Source of the DNA: Polaribacter sp. IC073
GTDB taxonomy: Bacteria > Bacteroidota > Bacteroidia > Flavobacteriales > Flavobacteriaceae
Assembly: GCF_007997075.1 (NCBI RefSeq)
Contig: NZ_VORS01000007.1
Location: forward strand, 124,001 to 188,000
Direction of reading: 5' to 3'
Length of the DNA stretch: 64,000 nucleotides
Shown here: positions 44,541-52,706 of the stretch, piece after piece
How the letters are laid out: every line of letters starts with the position of its first letter
Numbering within the stretch: the stretch's first letter is position 1
Notes under the pieces: model-generated
The model's database searches: none
What the model was told of the DNA's origin: nothing
Seen by the model: only the letters and a program-made list of their open reading frames with translations
Program-made: the position numbers and the translations under genes

Positions 44541-44814
44541 TAGCGTAATATTTTCATTTTAAAAAGCATTTATTAATTCATATTTTAACGATATCTTTTA
44601 AGACACTCATACTTTCATAACTACCATTGCATAGATTCTGTAAACATATAAAGGATATAATACCTTGTCATTACACAAAAGTTATAAATCATTACTTTTT
44701 AGAGTCGTTGAATTCAGTGACTTTAAAAACATACTGTTTTCAGGGATTCTAAGATCTTTCTTAATCCTCTAATTTTACAAAAAAATGTTATCCCCCTAAC
44801 GCATATTAATGTAA

Positions 44815-45063
44815 ATGGAAAGTATAATTGAGAAAAAGATCAAAGCGATTACAATTAAAAGAAGGAACTTAAGAACACAAAAAAAACATTCTCAAGAATA
44901 CGTTGGAGACCGGCTAGGGATTAGGCAAATTGCTTACCATAAATTAGAAAATGGTAAAACTATTCTAAAAGTTGAAATTATGTTAAAACTAGCAGTTATC
45001 TTAGGAGTAGGTGATAATTATTTTATGGAAGAATGCGTATATGTATTTATTAACGGAAAATAA
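44815..45063 (+). CDS. Small XRE-type helix-turn-helix regulator
   Basis: An 82-residue protein that is essentially one Cro/C1-type helix-turn-helix: KIKAITIKRRNLRTQKKHSQEYVGDRLGIRQIAYHKLENGKT with recognition helix around IRQIAYHKLE, then MLKLAVILGVGDNYFME. Such short regulators usually act on their own or a neighbouring promoter. There is no partner toxin or phage gene next to it. It lies alone between the receptor remnant and porD, in a part of the block that seems to have received extra DNA. Confidence 0.78.
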   Translation: MESIIEKKIKAITIKRRNLRTQKKHSQEYVGDRLGIRQIAYHKLENGKTILKVEIMLKLAVILGVGDNYFMEECVYVFINGK

Positions 45064-45203
45064 ATCTACCATCTATTTCATTAAATCCTATAAGGTTTTA
45101 GTGAAATATACATTTTAGAGAAATAATACATTTTTAGCTTGTAAATTAGCTCTCGATATGATTCCGTAAAAAAGTAGAATCGCTCGAACTGGCATTATAT
45201 TTT

Positions 45204-46091
45204 CTAATCTAACTTTCTCCACTTAGCATTATTATTCGGAGAAATTTTTCGAACTATTTGTATCAAACGCTGTTTACTTTTTGTTTGCGTTTCTTCAGAA
45301 TACATCCTTACAATTTCGTCTGCTTTGGCATTAAAAAATAGTCTAATTAAATAATTACCAACTGTTTTATTATAAATACTCTCTAAAGCAATTACACTAT
45401 CTTCAATACGCTGCAGAGCAGAGGCTTTTGAACCTACTAAATTATCGAAACCATTTCTGTGATAATTGTACAGTGTATTTCTAAAGGCTTTCAATTTAGG
45501 AGACATCAAATTATCTATCAACAAATACCTATTTTGTTTACCCACCACATTTTGCCAAGAAGAAAGGCCGCTTTGTTGTGCTTGCAACATTACATTTTGT
45601 GCTTCTTTTAATTCCGCTTCCCCTCCAAATTTAGCAAAAGTATCTGCGTCTATTCCTAAAATTACATTTGCATAAAAAACAATGGTAGAAACTAAATTGC
45701 TATCAAAAGAATTTTTGTTGTAAATTAAAGGGTCAAATTCATTGTATTTAAAATTGAATTCATTGTCCTTTATATTTAGTATTGGCGTTGCATAACTAGA
45801 ACCGTAAACGGGTCTTGTAGACTGAACTTGTAATGTTGCTGTAAAATTATTATTATTTCTAGACGTAATAATAATTGTCATTGCACAATCTACGCGCTCC
45901 TCTTGTTTTACAACTCTATTCGTCCATTTTGTTTGATTGATATACTCGTTCAAAGACCTTTGTAAAGTTGTAAAAACTTGTTTATTAGAACCTGTAACTT
46001 GATCTGAATTAACAGTAACTAAACAGTTTAATTCTTGTGATTTTAACACAGAGACTGAGAATAATAAAAAAATAATTAAGGTTTTTTGCAC
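45204..46091 (-). CDS. porD: Type IX secretion accessory protein PorD (DUF4835)
   Basis: A 295-residue periplasmic protein of the DUF4835/PorD family, which is needed for type IX secretion or gliding in Bacteroidota. Signal peptide MQKTLIIFLLFSVSVLKSQ. Family features: LNCLVTVNSDQVTGSNKQVFTTLQRSLNEYINQTKW, FTATLQVQSTRPVYGSSY, FKYNEFDPLIYN, FYANVILGIDADTFAKFGG and LFFNAKADEIV. Normal length. It is consistent with the T9SS sorting domains at 10182-12083 and 41204-41998. It lies downstream of coaBC in the usual order, separated by a hairpin repeat. Confidence 0.92.
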   Translation of the reverse strand: MQKTLIIFLLFSVSVLKSQELNCLVTVNSDQVTGSNKQVFTTLQRSLNEYINQTKWTNRVVKQEERVDCAMTIIITSRNNNNFTATLQVQSTRPVYGSSYATPILNIKDNEFNFKYNEFDPLIYNKNSFDSNLVSTIVFYANVILGIDADTFAKFGGEAELKEAQNVMLQAQQSGLSSWQNVVGKQNRYLLIDNLMSPKLKAFRNTLYNYHRNGFDNLVGSKASALQRIEDSVIALESIYNKTVGNYLIRLFFNAKADEIVRMYSEETQTKSKQRLIQIVRKISPNNNAKWRKLD

Positions 46092-46117
46092 TTCTTTTGT
46101 TTTTATTGTCTAGTTCA

Positions 46118-46155
46118 GCGCAGTCGAGACCTTACTTTAAACCTCTCGACTGCGC
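46118..46155. repeat. Hairpin repeat GCGCAGTCGAGA/TCTCGACTGCGC
   Basis: A perfect 12-bp inverted repeat (46118-46129 and 46144-46155) with a 14-base loop between coaBC and porD. It is much richer in G+C than its surroundings. Very similar GCGCAGTCGAG-type hairpins are, from memory, scattered between genes of Flavobacteriaceae. It could act as a terminator or be a small mobile repeat. Confidence 0.65.
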
Positions 46156-46172
46156 CCAAGGAGACAAGGTTA

Positions 46173-47381
46173 TTAAGATATCCGTTTTACTATTTCATTC
46201 ATAATATCTACAGCAACCTCTTCCTTCGATTTTAGATCGAATGGCTTTTCATTCAATTCTTTATCAATAATAGTAATTTTATTTGTGTCTGTAGCAAAAC
46301 CAGCACCTTTATCTTGTAAAGAATTTAAAACAATTGCATCTAAATTCTTTCTTTTTAGCTTGCCTTTTGCATTTTCTAACTCGTTATTGGTTTCTAAAGC
46401 AAAACCTACCAAAAATTGATGCTTCTTTATTTTCCCCAAAGAGGCTAAAATATCTTTTGTTGGCGTTAACAGAATATCTAACGAAGCAGCTGTCTTTTTT
46501 ATTTTCTGGGAAGCAATATTTTGTGGTTTATAATCTGCTACAGCAGCAGAGAGTACAGCAATATCTACATCTTTAAAATATGTATGAGCAGCAGTGTACA
46601 TTTCTTCCGCAGAAACCACATCGATTCGATGCACTAAAGAATGTTTTATTTGTTGATTGCTTGGACCAGAGATTAAATAGACTTCTGCACCTAAATTAGC
46701 AGCAGCATTTGCAATTGCAAATCCCATTTTTCCTGAAGAATGATTTCCTATAAAACGTACAGGATCTATCGCTTCATACGTTGGACCCGCCGTTATTAAT
46801 ACTTTTTTTCCTTTTAATGGCAATTTTGATAAAATATCATTTTCTATAAATGATACAATATCTTGGGGTTCTGCCATTCTGCCTTCACCGACTAAACCAC
46901 TCGCTAGTTCACCTGAAGTTGCAGGAATTAAATTGTTTCCAAAATTTTGTAATTTTTCTAAACTTTCTTTGGTTGATGGGTGCAGATACATATCCAGATC
47001 CATTGCTGGCGCAAAATAAACAGGACATTTTGATGACAAATACGTTGCTAACAACAAATTGTCGCAGGTTCCGTTTGCCATTTTAGACAAGGTATTAGCA
47101 GTTGCTGGTGCTATGACCATGTAATCTGCCCAAAGACCTAAATCTACGTGGTTATTCCACATTTCATTTTCTGCTTCTTTTTTATAAAAAGTAGAATGAA
47201 CAGGATTCTTAGAAAGTGTAGAAAGTGTAAGAGGTGTTATAAAATCTTTAGACGCAGGAGTCATAATAACTTTGACTTCTGCGCCTAATTTTATAAATAA
47301 ACGAACTAAACTAGCCGTTTTATATGCTGCAATGCCAGCAGTTATTCCTAAAAGAATCTTCTTTTCTTTTAAGACAGACAT
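46173..47381 (-). CDS. coaBC: Bifunctional CoaBC (PPC decarboxylase / phosphopantothenate-cysteine ligase)
   Basis: Two steps of coenzyme A synthesis. The 402 residues contain the flavin-dependent CoaC domain at about 1-180 (KKILLGITAGIAAYKTASLVR, NHVDLGLWADYMVIAPATANTLSKMANG, CPVYFAPAMDLDMY). The CoaB ligase follows at about 185-402 (VLITAGPTYEAIDPVRFIGNHSSGKMGFAIA, VLSAAVADYKP, KIKKTAASLDILLTPTKDIL, LVGFALETNN). The catalytic His of CoaC is in MWNNHVDLG. Its start codon directly abuts the omega gene stop. It is part of the conserved bamD-omega-coaBC-porD-recN block. Confidence 0.97.
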   Translation of the reverse strand: MSVLKEKKILLGITAGIAAYKTASLVRLFIKLGAEVKVIMTPASKDFITPLTLSTLSKNPVHSTFYKKEAENEMWNNHVDLGLWADYMVIAPATANTLSKMANGTCDNLLLATYLSSKCPVYFAPAMDLDMYLHPSTKESLEKLQNFGNNLIPATSGELASGLVGEGRMAEPQDIVSFIENDILSKLPLKGKKVLITAGPTYEAIDPVRFIGNHSSGKMGFAIANAAANLGAEVYLISGPSNQQIKHSLVHRIDVVSAEEMYTAAHTYFKDVDIAVLSAAVADYKPQNIASQKIKKTAASLDILLTPTKDILASLGKIKKHQFLVGFALETNNELENAKGKLKRKNLDAIVLNSLQDKGAGFATDTNKITIIDKELNEKPFDLKSKEEVAVDIMNEIVKRIS

Positions 47382-47701
47382 TACTCTGTTTCTGGAGTTC
47401 TGAAATATACTTTACCGTTTAACCATTCTTCAACAGCCATTGCCGTTGGTTTTGGCAATCTTTCGTAAAATTTAGACACTTCAATTTGTTCTTTATTTTC
47501 AAATACTTCTTCTAAAGAATCATTATACGTTGCAAATTCATCTAACTTATCTACCAATTCTCTTTTTAAATCAGAATTAATTTGATTAGCTCTTTTTGCA
47601 ATGATAGAAATTGCCTTGTAAATGTTTTCTGTTGGCGCTTCAATTTCATTCTTGTCGTAAGTAATAGTACTTAACGGTGCTTTTGTATCTTTATAATCCA
47701 T
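47381..47701 (-). CDS. rpoZ: RNA polymerase omega/Rpb6-like subunit (Bacteroidota type)
   Basis: A 106-residue protein of the Bacteroidota omega family, which supports RNA polymerase assembly. It begins MDYKDTKAPLSTITYDKNEIEAPTENIYKAISIIAKRANQIN and continues to VSKFYERLPKPTAMAVEEWLNGKVYF. A frame from 47752 is longer, but its first 17 residues overlap bamD and the family starts at MDYK, so I use the ATG at 47701. It lies ten bases after bamD and touches coaBC. The gene symbol is by analogy. Confidence 0.9.
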   Translation of the reverse strand: MDYKDTKAPLSTITYDKNEIEAPTENIYKAISIIAKRANQINSDLKRELVDKLDEFATYNDSLEEVFENKEQIEVSKFYERLPKPTAMAVEEWLNGKVYFRTPETE

Positions 47702-47711
47702 CTCTAAATAA

Positions 47712-48572
47712 TTATTTCTTTTGTAAATTTTCGAATGCTTTTTGCTTTGCAATTAAAGCATCAATTCTTGTCTTTTCGGTTTGTAATGTTGCTAACATTA
47801 AATTTGAATCTTCCATATATTCAGATTCTGGAAAACTTTTCTCTAATTTCTCATAAGCCTCAATAGCATCTTCTATTCTTTCTGGCTTTCTTCTGTCATA
47901 ACTTTTTAAAACAAAATCGTGTGCTGCTTTTAGTCTAAAATACAATGCTTCTTCTTTGTATTTTGTTCCTAAATAATCTTCTAATAAATTATCAAACGCT
48001 TGTATTGCCGCTTTGTAATTTCTTAAATCGTAGCCTGCAGTTCTATAATATGTTTTCGCAATTTCAAAATACTTCTTTTCTAACTTCTCTCTTAATTCCG
48101 AGTAATATTTATTGGCTTCTTCTATTTTATCTGAAGCAGGATATGTATTTATAAAACTTTGAAAAGACTCTAAAGCTTTATTTGTATCTGTAGGATCGAT
48201 GCTAAAACGAGGAGAAGCTAACTTATAACTATATGCAGATAAAAAGGCTGCTTCTTCTTTTTTAGAACTTTTAAGATAGTTTTTTGTAAAACGATCAAAA
48301 TAATACCCTGCAATGCTATAATTTTTTTCGTTAAAGTTAGATTGCGCAATCATAAATGATATACGTTCCATTTGAGGTTTTCCTCTATAAGTAGGTGTAA
48401 CTTTTTCGAATAAACGCAAGGCTTTACCATATTCCTGGGTTTCGTACATTTTAACAGCCATTTTATACTGCTCTTCAGAAGTACCTTTGTTTAATACTTT
48501 TTGGTATTCACCACACGAAGAGAGTAGCAAACTAAGTACCAAGAAATACGCTAAATTTTTAATTTTTTGCAT
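47712..48572 (-). CDS. bamD: Outer-membrane assembly lipoprotein BamD
   Basis: Lipoprotein of the BAM complex that inserts beta-barrel proteins. The 286 residues start with a lipoprotein signal (LVLSLLLSSCG, Cys20) and consist of about five TPR units, for example LNKGTSEEQYKMAVKMYETQEYGKALRLFEKVTPTYRG, YYFDRFTKNYLKSSKKEEAAFLSAYSYK and YKAAIQAFDNLLEDYLGTKYKEEALY. This is standard size and layout. An exact -7 box lies five bases before its ATG, so transcripts may begin at or next to the start codon. It is the first gene of the bamD-omega-coaBC-porD block. Confidence 0.94.
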   Translation of the reverse strand: MQKIKNLAYFLVLSLLLSSCGEYQKVLNKGTSEEQYKMAVKMYETQEYGKALRLFEKVTPTYRGKPQMERISFMIAQSNFNEKNYSIAGYYFDRFTKNYLKSSKKEEAAFLSAYSYKLASPRFSIDPTDTNKALESFQSFINTYPASDKIEEANKYYSELREKLEKKYFEIAKTYYRTAGYDLRNYKAAIQAFDNLLEDYLGTKYKEEALYFRLKAAHDFVLKSYDRRKPERIEDAIEAYEKLEKSFPESEYMEDSNLMLATLQTEKTRIDALIAKQKAFENLQKK

Positions 48573-48576
48573 CGGG

Positions 48577-48584
48577 CAAAATTA
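48577..48584 (-). promoter_or_regulatory. Putative -7 box directly before bamD
   Basis: On the minus strand TAATTTTG ends five bases before the bamD ATG. As the box is centred near -7, the transcript would start at about the A of ATG, meaning a leaderless mRNA. Confidence 0.4.
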
Positions 48585-48696
48585 GTGATTAATTATGGAT
48601 AAATAAAACGATTTTTCACACAGTTAATTGTGTTGTGTAATAATCATTACAAAACAACAACAAAATGTGTAAACTGTTACTAAAAGTTTGTTAATA

Positions 48697-49206
48697 TTAT
48701 ACAGGTTCTTCTGCAACTGTTACTAACTGCTTAATATCATTATCAAAAAGATAGAAACCACTTTTGTCGTCGCCAATTAAACTAATTTTATCTAAAATAT
48801 TTCTAGCCAACGCCTCTTCTTCAATTTGCTCTGAAACATACCATTGTAGAAAATTATGCGTTGCATAATCTTTTTCCTGTAAACAAATATCTACTAAATC
48901 GTTTATAGATTCTGAAACGGCAACTTCATGGTTAAACAATTCTTGAAACATTTCTTTAAATGACCCAAATGCAATTGGTGGCGCTGCTAATGGAGAAATT
49001 ATAGCATGACCTCCTCTTTCATTTATAAATTTTACCAATTTTAACATGTGCATTCTTTCTTCATCAGAATGTGCATACATAAATTGAGAAACACCTTCAA
49101 AACCCTGTGTTTCTGCCCATGAAGCCATGGCCAAATAGGCTTGAGATGATTGTGCTTCTATTGTTACTTGTTTATTTAATGCGTCTTGAATTTTTTCTTT
49201 TAACAT
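48697..49206 (-). CDS. Ferritin (non-haem iron storage)
   Basis: Iron-storage protein of the bacterial ferritin family. The 169-residue four-helix bundle has the ferroxidase residues: Glu17 in VTIEAQSSQAYLAMASW, Glu50 and His53 in AHSDEERMHMLKLVKFINERGG, then HEVAVSESINDLVDIC and FLQWYVSEQIEEEALARNILDKI. Standard size. It lies 28 bases after dapA on the same strand. A TAnnTTTG match (49249-49256) inside the dapA end could drive it separately. The MscS-NhaA-ZIP operon and this gene are the metal-related genes of the window. Confidence 0.95.
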   Translation of the reverse strand: MLKEKIQDALNKQVTIEAQSSQAYLAMASWAETQGFEGVSQFMYAHSDEERMHMLKLVKFINERGGHAIISPLAAPPIAFGSFKEMFQELFNHEVAVSESINDLVDICLQEKDYATHNFLQWYVSEQIEEEALARNILDKISLIGDDKSGFYLFDNDIKQLVTVAEEPV

Positions 49207-49234
49207 TGTCTATGAATTTTAAATTTTATAAAAC

Positions 49235-50110
49235 CTAAAAGTTTGCTGCAAAATTAGCGATTTTTGTTTGAAGTTCTGCACTTGCTTTCACTAAAGGTAA
49301 ACGAACTTCATTTCTACAAATTCCTAATTCCTGTAACACTGTTTTTATGCCTGCTGGATTGTTCTCTTCAAAAATATAATCTATAATAGACATCATTTTA
49401 AAATGAAGTGCATAACCTTCTTTGTTTTTCCCTTCTAATCCATAATTAATTAAAGTAGAAAATTCTTTGGGATACGCTTGTCCTATTACCGAAATAACAC
49501 CAGAACCACCTGCTAAAGCTATTCCTAAAGCCAAATCATCATCTCCAGAGATAATTAAAAAACCTGCTGGCTTATTTTTTAACAATTCTAAATATTGCTG
49601 CATATTATTACCAGCTTCCTTAATTCCTACAATGTTTTTAAAATCATTTGCCAAACGAATGGTCGTTACGGCATCCATGTTTTTTGCGGTTCTACCAGGA
49701 ACATTATACAAAATTATTGGTTTCTCTGTAGCTGCTGCTAATGCTTTAAAATGCTGATAAAAACCTTCTTGGGTTGGTTTACTATAATAAGGTACCACAG
49801 ACAAAATACCATCAATATTACTTAAATCTGCATTTTTTATATCTTCTACAACTTGTAACGTGTTATTACCACCAATTCCTAAAACTAAAGGAACTCTACC
49901 AGCATTTGTTTTTACAATAAGAGCTATGATTTGAAGTTTTTCTTCTTTACTAATTGTTGCACTTTCTGCAGTTGTACCATTTATAACTAAATAGTTTGTA
50001 CCATTTTCTATGTTGAAATTCACCAACTTTACCAGCGCATCAAAATCGACACTTAAATCTTCTTTAAAAGGGGTAATTAAAGCAACTCCTGTTCCTATAA
50101 ACTTTTGCAT
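49235..50110 (-). CDS. dapA: 4-hydroxy-tetrahydrodipicolinate synthase
   Basis: First committed enzyme of lysine and meso-diaminopimelate synthesis; it condenses pyruvate with aspartate semialdehyde. The 291-residue TIM barrel shows GVALITPFKEDLSVDF, VINGTTAESATIS (Thr46-Thr47), VPYYSKPTQEGFYQHF and ILYNVPGRTAKNMD with Tyr135. The Schiff-base lysine Lys164 is in NIVGIKEAGNNM. All key residues are present. It has a good -7 box 20 bases before the ATG and is followed by ferritin. Confidence 0.97.
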   Translation of the reverse strand: MQKFIGTGVALITPFKEDLSVDFDALVKLVNFNIENGTNYLVINGTTAESATISKEEKLQIIALIVKTNAGRVPLVLGIGGNNTLQVVEDIKNADLSNIDGILSVVPYYSKPTQEGFYQHFKALAAATEKPIILYNVPGRTAKNMDAVTTIRLANDFKNIVGIKEAGNNMQQYLELLKNKPAGFLIISGDDDLALGIALAGGSGVISVIGQAYPKEFSTLINYGLEGKNKEGYALHFKMMSIIDYIFEENNPAGIKTVLQELGICRNEVRLPLVKASAELQTKIANFAANF

Positions 50111-50130
50111 TCTATGAATATTTAGATGTA

Positions 50131-50138
50131 CAAAACTA
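50131..50138 (-). promoter_or_regulatory. Putative -7 promoter box of dapA
   Basis: On the minus strand TAGTTTTG matches TAnnTTTG exactly, 20 bases before the dapA ATG. No -33 TTG is evident. Confidence 0.42.
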
Positions 50139-50214
50139 CACTATTAAGGTTGATTATTTTTAGGATATACGAAGGAAAAGAAAGAATACACAACTTTAAT
50201 AGGAAAGTTTAATT

Positions 50215-50730
50215 TTATAGTTTTTTAATAATTTGAAGATATTTCTTTAACTCGGAAGTAAAGGCGGTAACATGCGCTGTTTTTTCTGATATCTCTATTT
50301 CGTACAGCTTAGCATTTACTTCTGAAAAGCCCACTTTAAATTGCGCTTTCGACTGCAAAACAGCACTTTCTAAAAAGACATCATTTGTAGAAAAATACCC
50401 AATTAGCAAATCTAAAGGTTCGTCTAAAAAGCTTTTAAAATTGGTTTGCGAAAATGCGCCCTTCCAATTAATATCTTTTTTCGTAAAATGTTTGTAAGAA
50501 AACTCATCTGCTTTATTAAAGTCACGTAAACTGTAAATTTTCACATTTCTTACTCCTAAAATAGTTTCTATTTCTTCTTGTAAGTTTATTTTTGATGTAA
50601 TTTCACTGGTCGTAATAACACCTACAGTCTGTATTATTTTTGAAGACGAAGCGCTAATAGCATTCTCTTTAAATAATAACTTCTTTAGTTTTTTCTTTAA
50701 AATACGTTCTTTAAATCCTTGAAAAATCAT
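50215..50730 (-). CDS. DUF6913-like conserved protein of unknown function
   Basis: A 171-residue soluble protein with no signal peptide. It starts with a very basic helix (FKERILKKKLKKLL) and continues with an alpha/beta pattern including VGVITTSEI, NVKIYSLRDFNKADEFSYKHFTKKDINWKG and EPLDLLIGYFSTNDVFLESAVLQSKAQFKVGFSEV. From memory this matches a family found beside dapA in Flavobacteriaceae and listed as DUF6913; the role is unknown. It is read in the same direction as dapA, 105 bases away. Confidence 0.72.
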   Translation of the reverse strand: MIFQGFKERILKKKLKKLLFKENAISASSSKIIQTVGVITTSEITSKINLQEEIETILGVRNVKIYSLRDFNKADEFSYKHFTKKDINWKGAFSQTNFKSFLDEPLDLLIGYFSTNDVFLESAVLQSKAQFKVGFSEVNAKLYEIEISEKTAHVTAFTSELKKYLQIIKKL

Positions 50731-50763
50731 TTCTAATTGAATTACATCTGATAAAAATAGTAT

Positions 50764-50853
50764 TTATTTTATTACCATTTCTAATAAAACAAACTGATTT
50801 AAATACTTACCATACATTAAAAAATGATCCTGTGACACAAACAGTAATATGTG
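50764..50853 (-). pseudogene. Remnant of the C-terminus of a phytase-like esterase gene
   Basis: The minus strand reads LLFVSQDHFLMYGKYLNQFV followed by LLEMVIK and a stop. The intact neighbour at 51466-52548 ends LLLVSDDNFQVYGKQLNQF, then ILLEMVRE. Of 22 aligned residues from VSxD to LEMV, 16 agree. The DNA is also similar (ACCATTTCTAATAAAA in both). A TGA lies just upstream in the frame. This is what remains of a duplicate gene. Confidence 0.7.
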
Positions 50854-50858
50854 TCACA
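50831..50858. promoter_or_regulatory. Inverted repeat TGTGACAC-N12-GTGTCACA
   Basis: Two perfect 8-base arms (50831-50838, 50851-50858) separated by 12 bases. The arms resemble CRP/FNR-type half-sites but the spacing is larger than usual. They overlap the gene remnant, about 200 bases before the DoxX-like gene and 100 before the DUF6913-like gene. Function uncertain. Confidence 0.3.
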
Positions 50859-51001
50859 AAATAATAGAATTCACAACATCTTTTACAACTGAAAACCAAC
50901 TAACTATAGCGTTTAAAAAAATGAGTTGCACTTTTTTTTCCCTATTTTCTTTAATAATCTTTTCTTAATAATTCCGAAAAACATCCTTTTGGTAAGGAAT
51001 C

Positions 51002-51009
51002 TATTTTTG
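51002..51009 (+). promoter_or_regulatory. Putative -7 promoter box of the DoxX-like gene
   Basis: TATTTTTG matches TAnnTTTG and lies 45 bases before the ATG at 51055. Apart from this, the remnant and the inverted repeat, 50731-51054 holds nothing I can identify. Confidence 0.4.
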
Positions 51010-51054
51010 TAATTATATTATACACTGATCATCTAAAAATCTAAATCAATAAAA

Positions 51055-51486
51055 ATGAATAGAAATTTATTATTTGCTTTGAAATTAATTGTCGCTATAA
51101 TAATGCTACAAACTTTATTTTACAAATTTAAGGGAGCTGAAGAAAGTATTGACTTGTTCACCAGATTAGTTGGAGAAAATGAAGCTTTTGTAAGAATTGG
51201 AACCGGCGTTTTAGAACTTATTGCATCTATTTTATTGTTTATTCCTAAAAAAATAGGATTAGGTGCTCTTTTAACCGTTGGCTTAATGGGAAGTGTAATT
51301 CTATCTCATTTAACAATTATTGGAATAATCCACAACAATGATGGTGGTTTACTTTTTGGATCGGCTATACTTACTTTTACACTAGGTTTTATTTTACGAA
51401 AGAAAAAAATCACCTTTTATAGGCGAGAAGCTTTAACAATAAGAGTTTATATTTTGCAACAACTTTTACTCTCTAACCATTTCTAA
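51055..51486 (+). CDS. DoxX-family membrane protein
   Basis: A 143-residue inner-membrane protein with four hydrophobic helices: LLFALKLIVAIIMLQTLFYKF, IGTGVLELIASILLFIPKK, GLGALLTVGLMGSVILSHLTIIG and GSAILTFTLGFILRKKK. The order and the FYKFKGA loop after helix 1 fit the DoxX/DoxD group. Such proteins are small quinone-related or redox membrane proteins of mostly unknown role. The last 21 bases overlap the end of the convergent phytase-like gene. The last 25 residues after RKKK look like an added tail, perhaps from loss of an original stop. Confidence 0.8.
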   Translation: MNRNLLFALKLIVAIIMLQTLFYKFKGAEESIDLFTRLVGENEAFVRIGTGVLELIASILLFIPKKIGLGALLTVGLMGSVILSHLTIIGIIHNNDGGLLFGSAILTFTLGFILRKKKITFYRREALTIRVYILQQLLLSNHF

Positions 51487-52548
51487 TAAAATAAACTGAT
51501 TCAACTGTTTGCCATACACTTGAAAATTATCATCTGAAACTAATAACAAAGATTGATTTCCGTTTTCTAAAATAGGTCCGAAAGTAATCCCTTCAATATT
51601 ATCAATAATTCCATCCGTTAATTTATCTTTTAAATCTTCAAAATTGATGAGTAAACGTTTCTTTAATGGTGCAAATTTTGAGTCTTTTAAAGAGTTTACA
51701 TTCAAAATATTGGTAGTTTCTGTTGTAATTTCTGCATCAAAAACCCGAACAATATTGCCATAAGAACCATAACCACTTTGGTAGGTTCTCTCAATTATGA
51801 AAAATTTATTTTTATCGTATTCTAAAATAGCTGTTACTCCATTTAGATTCACATTCCCTTTTGCAGGTTTTGTAATATGCTCTAATTGATATGCAAATTG
51901 CTTTGTTGCTTTTTTTGTTTCGGCATCGTAATACGTAATTCTAACAGGAGATTGAGTTTTAGAAAATGTTGGTTCTTGTCCGTCATTTTTTAAAGGAGCT
52001 TCCATAATAGACCAAAAACCTTTTGTATTCATGCTTTTAGAAGATCCTTCTAAAGCACCGTTGTGTTTAATATTTTCTATATTTTGAAGGCTTTTAGGCA
52101 GTTGATATTCAGAAATAAAATTGCCGCTAAAATCTGTCGTAAAAATGATTGGCCTCCTTCCTTTAGCAATAGAACCTTCACTAGAAAAATTGATTTCTTG
52201 TTTTTCTTCATCAACAAAAATAGATTCTAGGTCTAAACTATTTTCTTTGTAATAATTGGTTGTAGTGTCGTTCAAAAAAATAACATCGTCGAAATTGATA
52301 CCCGTTATTTTTCTCTGATCGATCGTAATTCTAGCTTTTAAGAATCTAGGTTTTCTTGCATCGTCTACAACAAAATAATAAAACCCATTACTATAATCTA
52401 CGCCAGAAAGACCACCAATTATGGTGTTTTTAAGCAAAACAGAGTCCTTTACAACAAACTCACTAACAAATTGTAAATCAATATTTTTCTCTCTACCACA
52501 AGAGTACAAATTAATTATCAGCAACAAAAAAATAAATATTTTATACAT
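51466..52548 (-). CDS. Phytase-like esterase-domain lipoprotein
   Basis: A 360-residue lipoprotein (LLLIINLYSCG, Cys17) with one domain of the esterase-like phytase family (PF13449-type, a beta-propeller). Features are IIGGLSGVDYSNGFYYFVVDDARKPRFLKA, DLESIFVDEEKQEINFSSEG, HNGALEGSSKSM, GVTAILEYDKNKFFIIERTYQSGYGSYGNIVRVF and DNIEGITFGPILENGNQSLLLVSDDNF. A phosphate-releasing or esterase role is suggested by family name only. A remnant of a second copy of its C-terminus lies at 50764-50853. Confidence 0.82.
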   Translation of the reverse strand: MYKIFIFLLLIINLYSCGREKNIDLQFVSEFVVKDSVLLKNTIIGGLSGVDYSNGFYYFVVDDARKPRFLKARITIDQRKITGINFDDVIFLNDTTTNYYKENSLDLESIFVDEEKQEINFSSEGSIAKGRRPIIFTTDFSGNFISEYQLPKSLQNIENIKHNGALEGSSKSMNTKGFWSIMEAPLKNDGQEPTFSKTQSPVRITYYDAETKKATKQFAYQLEHITKPAKGNVNLNGVTAILEYDKNKFFIIERTYQSGYGSYGNIVRVFDAEITTETTNILNVNSLKDSKFAPLKKRLLINFEDLKDKLTDGIIDNIEGITFGPILENGNQSLLLVSDDNFQVYGKQLNQFILLEMVRE

Positions 52549-52706
52549 TTATGTAATTATTTAACATTTTTTTTATTATAATTGTAATGTAGATTAGTGA
52601 AAAATCACTAATTCACAATAAACCCCTAACAGATAAATAATTTTTTTTTACTTTTTTTTGCCCTAACAAATAAACGTAATTTATATAAAAGCATTTATCC
52701 CTATAC

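Noticed and set aside
44815..45063. Toxin-antitoxin or phage module around the XRE regulator.
   Set aside because: No toxin, integrase or phage gene lies next to it; the neighbours are a receptor remnant and porD.
47702..47752. Longer start for the omega-like subunit.
   Set aside because: The 17 extra residues overlap the end of bamD; the family begins at MDYKDTKAPLS.
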